Source: Streptomyces californicus (lineage in GTDB: Bacteria > Actinomycetota > Actinomycetes > Streptomycetales > Streptomycetaceae). Taken from it: DNA of 10,048 nt. The stretch is taken from contig NZ_JNZZ01000055.1 in the NCBI RefSeq assembly GCF_000717645.1, forward strand, positions 1 through 10,048, in the 5' to 3' direction. Shown here in pieces: positions 1 through 5,679 of this stretch. The notes beneath the pieces are model-generated. The model did not search any database and was not told the DNA's origin. It was given only the letters and a program-made list of their open reading frames with translations. Within the stretch, counting starts at the first letter, position 1; the number at the start of each line of letters is the position of its first letter. Both the position numbers and the translations under genes were made by a program.

Positions 1-190
1 TCCGCGTACCTTCCCCGCGCCCCCGACGCCCCCGCACCGCCCCCTCCGCGCCCCGTGCCGCCGGCCCCGTCCGGTCACGGGGCGCAGCCACGCCCGGACG
101 CGCTCGGCCGGTCGAAAGTGGTTTCGCCTTCGCCGCCGACGCCCCGCCCGGCCAGCCCGATCGCCGACGCCCGGCCACAACCCGTCGCCC
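1..190. other. GC-rich stretch without a convincing gene
   Basis: The stretch is extremely C-rich on the plus strand. One plus-strand frame stays open from base 1 to 246 and would give a proline-rich peptide, but it has no clear start or ribosome site and runs on into the AT-richer control region of bldN, so it does not look like a normal gene end. A short minus-strand frame starting with GTG near 75 runs off the left edge and is glycine/arginine-rich. I cannot tell whether either is a real partial gene. Confidence 0.4.
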
Positions 191-418
191 CCGTAGACAG
201 ATCACGAAGTAATCCGATCAATAAACGGTCACCAATTGCTACTTGATGCGTCACTTAGCGATAAGAGAAGCGACGGAACCGGTGATTTAGACAACTGGGT
301 GTAGCGTCGTCAGCACGAAGCGTTATTCTCCTCAGACGCATCACGGAGACCGTCACTCGCCACCAGGAGTGATGTTTTTCGAACTGCTCGTGATGGAAGC
401 TCTGCCTCTGGGAGTCCC
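191..418 (+). promoter_or_regulatory. bldN upstream control region and leader
   Basis: These bases are much richer in A and T than the surroundings, as expected for a promoter region and long leader. At 208-233 there is AGTAA, 16 bases, TCACC, one mismatch from the originally proposed BldD target (AGTGA-n-TCACC). A second candidate at 251-263 fits 7 of 9 constrained positions of the later BldD consensus. A further inverted pair, TCACT (353-357) and AGTGA (368-372), lies close to the gene. In Streptomyces coelicolor BldD represses bldN, so these sites make sense by family knowledge. I could not fix a -10/-35 pair with confidence. The translation start is preceded by GGGAG at 410-414. Confidence 0.5.
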
Positions 419-1198
419 GTGTACCCACACGTCGGGGTTGACGCCTCGGGCCTGGCTACGCTGCGTGCATCGGTCATCGACCGCTTGCGCGGCTTCGTCC
501 CCACCGCGTACGCCGTCCCCGCCTTTGCCACCCCTGCACCTGCCGGCCCCTGCTACGCCATGGCCGAACGCAGTGCTGCAGTCGGAAGACGCGGCACCCG
601 CGCCGCCTCGACCGCCACGTCGACCGTCCGCCGTCCCACGGCCGACAGCGACAGCGCGCGCATGATGGACCTCGTCGAGCGCGCGCAGGCCGGCGAGGCC
701 GACGCCTTCGGCCGCCTGTACGACCAGTACAGCGACACCGTGTACCGGTACATCTACTACCGCGTGGGCGGCAAGGCGACCGCGGAGGATCTCACCAGCG
801 AGACCTTCCTCCGCGCGCTGCGCCGTATCTCCACGTTCACCTGGCAGGGCCGCGACTTCGGCGCCTGGCTGGTCACGATCGCTCGCAACCTGGTCGCCGA
901 CCACTTCAAATCCAGTCGATTCCGGCTGGAAGTGACCACCGGCGAAATGCTCGACGCCAACGAGGTGGCGCGCAGCCCCGAGGACTCGGTCCTGGAGTCC
1001 CTCTCCAACGCCGCGCTGCTCCAGGCCGTGCGGCGACTCAACCCCCAGCAGCAGGAGTGCGTCACCCTGCGGTTCCTCCAGGGCCTCTCGGTCGCCGAGA
1101 CCGCCCGGGTGATGGGCAAGAACGAGGGCGCGATCAAGACCCTGCAGTACCGCGCCGTCCGAACACTCGCCCGACTCCTGCCCGACGACGCCCGCTGA
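419..1198 (+). CDS. bldN: Developmental ECF-type RNA polymerase sigma factor BldN
   Basis: Sigma factor that directs RNA polymerase to promoters needed for aerial hyphae, in other streptomycetes bldM and the chaplin and rodlin genes. The 259-residue product matches BldN/AdsA over its whole length. The start is GTG, giving MYPHVGVDASG, with GGGAG four bases upstream. Residues 1 to about 86 form the poorly charged, alanine/proline-rich extension known as a pro-sequence that is removed by proteolysis. Sigma region 2 spans about 90-165 (AFGRLYDQY, the DLTSETFLRALR helix and the aromatic-rich TFTWQGRDFGAWL). Region 4 spans about 198-255, with the helix-turn-helix SVAETARVMGKNEGAIKTLQ. No in-frame TTA codon is present. 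The neighbour downstream is its anti-sigma factor RsbN, but a terminator hairpin lies between them. Identification is by recognition of the sequence and the neighbour, and is secure. Confidence 0.95.
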   Translation: MYPHVGVDASGLATLRASVIDRLRGFVPTAYAVPAFATPAPAGPCYAMAERSAAVGRRGTRAASTATSTVRRPTADSDSARMMDLVERAQAGEADAFGRLYDQYSDTVYRYIYYRVGGKATAEDLTSETFLRALRRISTFTWQGRDFGAWLVTIARNLVADHFKSSRFRLEVTTGEMLDANEVARSPEDSVLESLSNAALLQAVRRLNPQQQECVTLRFLQGLSVAETARVMGKNEGAIKTLQYRAVRTLARLLPDDAR

Positions 1199-1199
1199 C

Positions 1200-1237
1200 C
1201 GGACCGGTGCGTGACCGTCCCGTGACGCACTGGTCCG
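1200..1237 (+). terminator. Hairpin terminator directly after bldN
   Basis: A 13-bp stem (1200-1212 with 1225-1237, one G-T wobble) with a 12-base loop starts one base after the bldN stop codon and is followed by ATCATCTTTCG, a weak T-run. It would end or reduce bldN transcription just before the separate promoter of rsbN. It could alternatively act as an operator, because it lies only 14 bases upstream of the predicted -35 element. Confidence 0.6.
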
Positions 1238-1250
1238 ATCATCTTTCGTG

Positions 1251-1279
1251 CGTAACCCAAGTGCCGCGCACGTCGTTGT
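1251..1279 (+). promoter_or_regulatory. Predicted sigma-BldN-dependent promoter of rsbN
   Basis: CGTAAC at 1251-1256 and CGTTGT at 1274-1279, separated by 17 bases, closely fit the promoter type I recall for sigma BldN (about CGTAAC and CGTTGA). Transcription would start near 1286, giving a leader of about 125 bases before the rsbN GTG. In Streptomyces venezuelae rsbN is known to be transcribed by sigma BldN itself, so the position is what the feedback loop predicts. Confidence 0.65.
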
Positions 1280-1316
1280 GCCGGTTGCAGGCCCCCTGCC
1301 GTCGCCCCCTGTCCGC

Positions 1317-1340
1317 TTCCACTCACTCCATCGAGTGGAA
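1317..1340 (+). promoter_or_regulatory. Perfect inverted repeat in the rsbN leader
   Basis: TTCCACTC, 8 bases, GAGTGGAA forms a perfect 8-bp inverted repeat about 30 bases after the predicted rsbN transcription start and 70 bases before its start codon. It may be an operator for a dimeric regulator or a hairpin in the leader RNA. No binding protein can be named from sequence alone. Confidence 0.4.
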
Positions 1341-1409
1341 ACGCTCAAGGTGGGCAACCATCCGAACCGTCAGGGGAGTCGACCGTCATGACGAGAGGAG
1401 GTGCCGCCA

Positions 1410-2624
1410 GTGATCGCAAACGTTTCGGCACACCGGCGGGCGAACGCCTTCGCCCAGGCCCTGGAGGAGCAGACCCCCCAGGGTGCGGCGGCCGTACAGC
1501 CCGACGATCCGGCCGACCAGGCCGACCGCGGACCGCTGTTGGCCCTGGCGAACGGCCTCGGTGAGCTACCGAAGCCGCAGTTGGACCCCGAGGTCAAAGC
1601 CGTACAGCGAGCGCAGCTCGTCGCGGCCATGGAGACCATGTTCGCCGAGGGCGGCGCGTCCACGGGCCCTACGGTGCCTGTGCAGCGGGGCAAGGGAGCC
1701 CACCGGGCCTCACCACTGCGGAAGTTGCGTCCCCGGTCCCGCTGGGCCAAGGGCCTCACCGCCGGCGGCCTCACCGTCGGCGTCGCCGCGGGAGCGTTCG
1801 GCGGGGTGGCCGCGGCCAGCTCCGACGCCCTCCCCGGTGATTCGCTGTACGGGCTCAAGCGCGGGATGGAGGACATCAGCCTCGGCATGACCAAGGGCGA
1901 CACCGAGCGCGGCGAGGCATACCTCGACCACGCGTCGACCCGGCTCAGCGAGGCCCGCAGACTCATGGAACGCGGCCGCTCCGGCCCCCTGGACCACGAA
2001 TCCCTCGGCGCGGTCAGACGCGCGCTCAACGGCATGTCCCACGACGCCTCCGAAGGCCACCGCCTCCTCCGCGCCGCCTACCAGCGCGACGGGGCGATCG
2101 GCCCGATCCAGGCCCTGGACACCTTCTCCCGCTCGCACCGCGACACCTGGAGCAGCCTCCGCGACCGGCTGCCCGTCCAGCTCACCGACGTCCGCGACCA
2201 GGTCAGCTCGGTCTTCGAGGCCATGGAGGACGAGGTCGAACCGCTCCAGTCGCTCCTCCCCCGTCCCCCCGGGGAGAACAAGAACTCCGAGCGGCCCGAC
2301 CCCACCACCACCCCGGACAACGGCTCCTCCCGGTCCGACGCCCCCGCATCCCCGGCCTCCCCCGAGAAGCCCGGAGACCGCACGGACGGCGACGCGGCCC
2401 CCGAGCCCTCCGGCTCGTCGGACTCCTCCGACACCACCCCGGACGACGGCCTGCTCGGCGGCGGCACGGACGGCCTGCTCGACGACCTCCCCACGGACGG
2501 CCTCACCAAGCCCTCCCCCGAGAGCAAGCCCAGCGCGCCCGCCGCACCCGACGTCACCCTGCCGCCGCTCCTCCCCGGCCTCCTCCCGGGCCTCGGCATC
2601 GACGGCCAGAACCTCAAGCCGTAG
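1410..2624 (+). CDS. rsbN: Membrane-bound anti-sigma factor RsbN (DUF5667 type)
   Basis: Anti-sigma factor that holds BldN inactive at the membrane until it is needed. I place the start at GTG 1410 (MIANVSAHRR), because AGGAGG at 1396-1401 lies eight bases upstream; a GTG at 1401 overlaps that ribosome site. The product has 404 residues. Residues 1 to about 90 are the cytoplasmic sigma-binding part (RRANAFAQALEE, LDPEVKAVQRAQLVAAME). A basic stretch (LRKLRPRSRWAK) leads into one membrane segment at about 115-137. The outer part at about 138-245 is a helical DUF5667-type domain (DSLYGLKRGMEDISLGMTKGD, YLDHASTRLSEARRLMERG). Residues from about 260 to the end are a long Pro/Ser/Asp-rich tail, probably extended and outside the cell. 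The gene has its own predicted sigma-BldN promoter and is separated from bldN by a terminator. Recognition is from both the sequence and the position next to bldN. Confidence 0.92.
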   Translation: MIANVSAHRRANAFAQALEEQTPQGAAAVQPDDPADQADRGPLLALANGLGELPKPQLDPEVKAVQRAQLVAAMETMFAEGGASTGPTVPVQRGKGAHRASPLRKLRPRSRWAKGLTAGGLTVGVAAGAFGGVAAASSDALPGDSLYGLKRGMEDISLGMTKGDTERGEAYLDHASTRLSEARRLMERGRSGPLDHESLGAVRRALNGMSHDASEGHRLLRAAYQRDGAIGPIQALDTFSRSHRDTWSSLRDRLPVQLTDVRDQVSSVFEAMEDEVEPLQSLLPRPPGENKNSERPDPTTTPDNGSSRSDAPASPASPEKPGDRTDGDAAPEPSGSSDSSDTTPDDGLLGGGTDGLLDDLPTDGLTKPSPESKPSAPAAPDVTLPPLLPGLLPGLGIDGQNLKP

Positions 2625-2644
2625 AGCCACCGCACCCGACGAAG

Positions 2645-2677
2645 AGGGGCCGGTACGCGATCCGCGTACCGGCCCCT
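2645..2677. terminator. Hairpin terminator between convergent genes
   Basis: A perfect 15-bp GC-rich stem (2645-2659 with 2663-2677) with a three-base loop lies 20 bases after the rsbN stop and 35 bases beyond the end of the acyltransferase gene, which is read from the other strand. Its symmetry and place suggest that it ends transcription from both sides. Confidence 0.8.
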
Positions 2678-2712
2678 TCTCGTGCGACGAGGCCCATCCG
2701 ACCCCGCACGGC

Positions 2713-3801
2713 TCAGAAGAACACCGAACGCCGCTGCACCAGCAGCTTGTACAGCGTGTGCTGGATCTGCTCCCGCACCTGGTCCGTCAGGTTGAACATC
2801 AGCATCGGATCCTCCGCCGCCTCCTGCGGATACCCGTCCGTCGGGATCGGCTCCCCGAACTGGATCGTCCATTTCGTCGGCAGCGGCACCGCGCCCAGCG
2901 GCCCCAGCCACGGGAACGTCGGCGTGATCGGGAAGTACGGGAAGCCCAGCAGCCGGGCCAGCGTCTTCGCGTTCCCGATCATCGGGTAGATCTCCTCCGC
3001 GCCCACGATCGAGCACGGCACGATCGGCGCCCCCGCCCGCAGCGCCGTCGAGACGAACCCGCCGCGCCCGAACCGCTGGAGCTTGTACCGCTCGCCGAAC
3101 GGCTTCCCGATGCCCTTGAACCCCTCCGGCATCACCCCGACGATCTCGCCCGTCTCCAGCAGCCGCTGCGCGTCCTCCGCACAGGCCAGCGTGTGACCGG
3201 CCTTGCGCGCCAGCTCGTTGACGACCGGGAGCTGGAAGACCAGATCGGCGGCGAGCAGCCGCAGATGCCGGTCGGCCGGGTGGTTGTCGTGCACCGCGAC
3301 CTGGAGCATCAGCCCGTCCAGCGGCAGCGTCCCCGAGTGGTTGGCCACGATGAGCGCCCCGCCCTCCGACGGGATGTTCTCGACGCCCTTCACCTCGACC
3401 CGGAAGTACTTCTCCGCCAACGGCCGCAGCGCCGACATCAGGACCTGCTCGGTGAGCTCCTTGTCGTACCCGAACTCGTCGACCTCGTACTCACCGGTCA
3501 CCCGCCGCCGCAGGAACGCCAGACCACCCGCGATCCGCCGCTCCCAGCCGCCGTCCGACGCCGGGCCGGAAGCCGCCCGCCCCGGCTCCTCGGGCCCGTA
3601 CTCCGCGCCCCCGGCCTCCGGCGGCGGGGGGCCGGCCGCCCCGGGGGCCTGCGCCCCCGGCAGGGCGCTCACCGGCGCGGCGGGGCCGTCGCCCCGCCCG
3701 CCGCTGCCGCCGCCCGCCCCGGTCCGGCGCCGTGCCGGACGCGACGCGCCACCGGACCGCGAACGGTCGTCGTCGAACGGAATGACCTTGGCGTCCGCCA
3801 T
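2713..3801 (-). CDS. Lysophospholipid/glycerolipid acyltransferase, PlsC family
   Basis: Likely moves an acyl chain onto a lysophospholipid or related glycerolipid at the membrane. The exact substrate cannot be read from the sequence. The 362-residue product starts with ATG after GAGGAG (10 bases). Residues 10 to about 85 are low-complexity Gly/Pro/Ala/Arg and probably unstructured. The acyltransferase core follows: NHSGTLPLD at 154-162 (a longer-spaced form of the usual NHxxxxD, His155 and Asp162), MPEGFKG at 224-230 (block III, Glu226) and GAPIVPCSIVGAEE at 257-270 (block IV). No clear membrane helix is seen. It lies 15 bases after the epimerase stop, and its ribosome site sits beside that stop, so the two genes are probably co-transcribed and perhaps translationally coupled. 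The family call is firm; the physiological role is not. Confidence 0.85.
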   Translation of the reverse strand: MADAKVIPFDDDRSRSGGASRPARRRTGAGGGSGGRGDGPAAPVSALPGAQAPGAAGPPPPEAGGAEYGPEEPGRAASGPASDGGWERRIAGGLAFLRRRVTGEYEVDEFGYDKELTEQVLMSALRPLAEKYFRVEVKGVENIPSEGGALIVANHSGTLPLDGLMLQVAVHDNHPADRHLRLLAADLVFQLPVVNELARKAGHTLACAEDAQRLLETGEIVGVMPEGFKGIGKPFGERYKLQRFGRGGFVSTALRAGAPIVPCSIVGAEEIYPMIGNAKTLARLLGFPYFPITPTFPWLGPLGAVPLPTKWTIQFGEPIPTDGYPQEAAEDPMLMFNLTDQVREQIQHTLYKLLVQRRSVFF

Positions 3802-3816
3802 CGTCGGTGCGCTCCT

Positions 3817-4905
3817 CTACCTGGCGCCGTCAGTCGTCTCTACCGCACCGGCCCCGCGCTCCCGCGGTCCGGCGCCTCCCGGCAGCGGCAGCTCCGCCAG
3901 CCGGTCCACCGCCCTGCCCACCGCCTGAGGCGGCAGCAGTCCGGGCCCGTGGCTCCGCGCGTACTCCGCAAACGTCTCCGCCGTGGTGAACTCCGGCCGG
4001 AAACCGAGGGTCTCGCGCATCTGCACCGTCGAGACCACCCTGCCATGGGTGAGCAGCCGGATCTGTTCCGGCGAGAAATCGGTCATGCCGATCGTACGGA
4101 GCGCCGAGCCGACCCACGTGACAGCGGGCAGCGGCACCGGCACGGTCGGCTTCCCCAGCCGCCGCGAGCACTGCGACAGCAGCAGCACCCCGTCGCCGGC
4201 GATGTTGAACGTGCCGCTGTTCAGCGTCCCCCGCCTCGGCTCACCCGCCGCGATCCTGAGGACGTCGACCACGTCGTCCTCGTGCACGAACTGGAGCCGG
4301 GGGTCGTAGCCGAAGACGGTCGGCAGGACGGGGAGCGCCAGATAGTCGGCGAGCGGCGAGTCCGGCCGGGGCCCCAGGATGTTGGCGAACCGCAGCACGC
4401 ACACCGCCACGTCCGGCCGCCGCCGGGCGAAGCCCCGCACGTACCCCTCGACCTCCACCGCGTCCTTGGCGAAACCCCCGCTGGGCAGCGACTTGGGCGG
4501 GGTGGTCTCGGTGAACACGGCGGGGTCGCGGGAGGCCGACCCGTACACGCTCGTGCTCGACTTCACGACGAGCCGCCGCACGGACGGGGACTTCTGGCAG
4601 GCGCCGAGCAGCTGCATGGTGCCGATGACGTTGGTCTCCTTGACCGTCGTCCGGCCGCCGGCGCCGAGCGCCTTGCCGGAGACGTCCAGGTGCACCACCG
4701 TGTCGACCGCGTGCTCGGCCAGGATGCGCGCGAGGGCGGACTGCCGGATGTCCGCCCGGACGAACCGCGCGTCACCCAGGTCGTGCTCGGGCGCGACCGC
4801 GTCGACCGCGATCACCCGGTCCACCCCCGGATCGCGCTGGACGCGCCGCACGAAGCGGCCCCCCAGCTGCCGGGCCACTCCTGTGACGAGGACGACCTTC
4901 CCCAA
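3817..4905 (-). CDS. Extended-SDR NAD-dependent epimerase/dehydratase-like protein
   Basis: Rossmann-fold protein of the extended short-chain dehydrogenase superfamily, 362 residues, probably binding NAD(P). The start is TTG (MGKVVLVTG), supported by GGAAGG eight bases upstream; no ATG is available nearby. The dinucleotide site is TGVARQLGGR at 8-17 (a variant of GxxGxxG), with an acidic end of strand two (VIAVDAV, about 31-37), then ADIRQ at 51-55, VVHLDV at 70-75, the KSSTSVYG strand at 115-122 and LRFANILGP at 171-179. The usual catalytic YxxxK is not seen; the matching place reads GGFAKDAVEVEGY (143-155), so phenylalanine stands where tyrosine is expected. It may be a binding or regulatory SDR, or use a different mechanism. 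It forms a likely two-gene operon with the acyltransferase. Confidence 0.85.
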   Translation of the reverse strand: MGKVVLVTGVARQLGGRFVRRVQRDPGVDRVIAVDAVAPEHDLGDARFVRADIRQSALARILAEHAVDTVVHLDVSGKALGAGGRTTVKETNVIGTMQLLGACQKSPSVRRLVVKSSTSVYGSASRDPAVFTETTPPKSLPSGGFAKDAVEVEGYVRGFARRRPDVAVCVLRFANILGPRPDSPLADYLALPVLPTVFGYDPRLQFVHEDDVVDVLRIAAGEPRRGTLNSGTFNIAGDGVLLLSQCSRRLGKPTVPVPLPAVTWVGSALRTIGMTDFSPEQIRLLTHGRVVSTVQMRETLGFRPEFTTAETFAEYARSHGPGLLPPQAVGRAVDRLAELPLPGGAGPRERGAGAVETTDGAR

Positions 4906-4927
4906 GACCAGCGCCTTCCGTCGGCCC

Positions 4928-4949
4928 GGGGAGCCTGCGGCGGCTCCCC
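4928..4949 (-). promoter_or_regulatory. Leader hairpin upstream of the epimerase gene
   Basis: GGGGAGCC (4928-4935) and GGCTCCCC (4942-4949) form an 8-bp perfect stem with a six-base loop, ten bases upstream of the ribosome site of the epimerase gene. There is no T-run in the direction of the gene, so a terminator is unlikely. It may simply be a leader structure. Confidence 0.3.
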
Positions 4950-5072
4950 TGCTTCCCTCGGTAACTCCTGGTCGTCACCGTAGCGGGTGGACGCCGCCCT
5001 GTGACGTCTCCGGGGGCGGCCTTGACCCGCGCTTGCCGGAAAGACCCACCGACGCGGGAGCCCCGGAACACG

Positions 5073-5109
5073 CGTCAGCCCCTCCACCGAACCGGTGGAG
5101 GGGCTGACG
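5073..5109 (-). terminator. Strong hairpin terminator after the small ribosomal protein gene
   Basis: A perfect 17-bp stem (5073-5089 with 5093-5109) with a three-base loop lies 20 bases after the stop codon of the bS22-type gene. A second small hairpin (CACGCG, AAA, CGCGTG, 5112-5126) lies between the stop and the main stem. Together they should end the transcript and insulate the epimerase gene. Confidence 0.8.
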
Positions 5110-5129
5110 ATCACGCGAAACGCGTGCGC

Positions 5130-5228
5130 TTACTTCTTGTTGCGACGCTGAACGCGCGTGCGCTTGAGCAGCTTGCGGTGCTTCTTCTTGGCCATCCGCT
5201 TACGCCGCTTCTTGATAACAGAGCCCAC
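5130..5228 (-). CDS. Tiny basic ribosomal protein, bS22 / AURKAIP1-COX24 type
   Basis: Encodes 32 residues, of which about half are lysine or arginine (start [22 protein letters not shown]). The sequence is the highly conserved actinobacterial small protein annotated as bS22 or AURKAIP1/COX24 domain protein, a component of the 30S subunit in mycobacteria. It is too short for most gene finders. The start is supported by GAGGG six bases upstream. A possible promoter is TTACGT and TAGGCT on the minus strand (5320-5325 and 5296-5301, 18-base spacer), and a strong terminator follows, so it is probably a single-gene transcript. Its conserved place next to bdtA and the lack of any other frame of the same quality support the call. 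Confidence 0.9.
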   Translation of the reverse strand: MGSVIKKRRKRMAKKKHRKLLKRTRVQRRNKK

Positions 5229-5295
5229 GACTACCCTCGCTCACTTCTTCTTCACTGGTGCGGGGCGTCTGGGCCCACACGACCTACGTCGGCCT

Positions 5296-5325
5296 AGCCT
5301 ACCCGCCCCCGTCCGAGGGACGTAA
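5296..5325 (-). promoter_or_regulatory. Possible promoter of the bS22-type gene
   Basis: On the minus strand, TTACGT and TAGGCT are separated by 18 bases, close to the vegetative sigma-HrdB type, and would start transcription near 5289, about 60 bases before the gene. The -10 element is the better part of the match. This is a reading by eye only. Confidence 0.35.
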
Positions 5326-5338
5326 TCCGCAGGTGGGC

Positions 5339-5551
5339 TCAGGCCGATTCCACCCCCACGAAGGAGTCGCGGAGATACGTGTGAACCGCTTGCTCCGGCA
5401 CCCGGAAGGACCTGCCCACCCGGATCGCCGGCAGATGACCGCTGTGCACCAAGCGGTACACGGTCATCTTCGACACCCGCATGACCGAGGCGACTTCCGC
5501 CACGGTCAGAAACTTGACCTCGTTGAGAGGCCTCTCGCTGTCAGCAGCCAT
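5339..5551 (-). CDS. bdtA: Small excisionase/MerR-type helix-turn-helix regulator, BdtA
   Basis: A 70-residue DNA-binding protein made up almost entirely of one winged helix-turn-helix domain of the excisionase/BldC type. The core is residues 13-60: FLTVAEVASVMRVSKMTVYRLV is the helix-turn-helix, and GHLPAIRVGRSFRVPEQAV is the wing and following helix. I chose ATG 5551 (MAADSERP) with AGGTGG about five bases upstream. An 11-residue longer form from an upstream start has no better ribosome site. The gene matches bdtA of Streptomyces coelicolor, named as a BldD target, and an AGTGA-N18-TCACC element lies directly upstream. It is not BldC itself, whose N-terminus and helices differ. The precise target genes are unknown to me. 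Confidence 0.85.
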   Translation of the reverse strand: MAADSERPLNEVKFLTVAEVASVMRVSKMTVYRLVHSGHLPAIRVGRSFRVPEQAVHTYLRDSFVGVESA

Positions 5552-5597
5552 GACCCACCTGTACCTTCCGCACCGGACGCGCACCGGCTTCCCCTCC

Positions 5598-5625
5598 GGT
5601 GACTCTTCGTCGTTGTGCGCTCACT
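5598..5625 (-). promoter_or_regulatory. Candidate BldD binding element upstream of bdtA
   Basis: Read on the minus strand this is AGTGA (5621-5625), 18 bases, TCACC (5598-5602), which exactly fits the first published form of the BldD target. The overlapping stretch 5600-5612 also meets 7 of 9 constrained positions of the later palindromic consensus. The element sits 47-74 bases before the start codon. A TAATCT -10-like hexamer lies just upstream (minus strand, 5630-5635), so BldD would bind at or just after the transcription start. Confidence 0.55.
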
Positions 5626-5679
5626 CCCCAGATTAGGGGCGGGTGATGCGAGTGGGGAAGAGGAGGGTCGGTCCGCGGA

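Noticed and set aside
369..665. Possible upstream frame in the bldN leader with AGGAG close to GTG ATG
   Set aside because: AGGAG overlaps the GTG and is only two bases from the ATG, and the product turns into Pro-rich shadow of bldN. A short leader peptide cannot be excluded but is not supported.
353..1357. Minus-strand frame of 334 codons across bldN
   Set aside because: It overlaps the well-recognised bldN, and its Gly/Ala/Arg-rich product matches no family I know.
2758..4983. Long plus-strand frame of 741 codons
   Set aside because: Arg/Pro/His-rich composition and exact overlap with two recognisable minus-strand genes show it is an antisense shadow of high-GC coding sequence.
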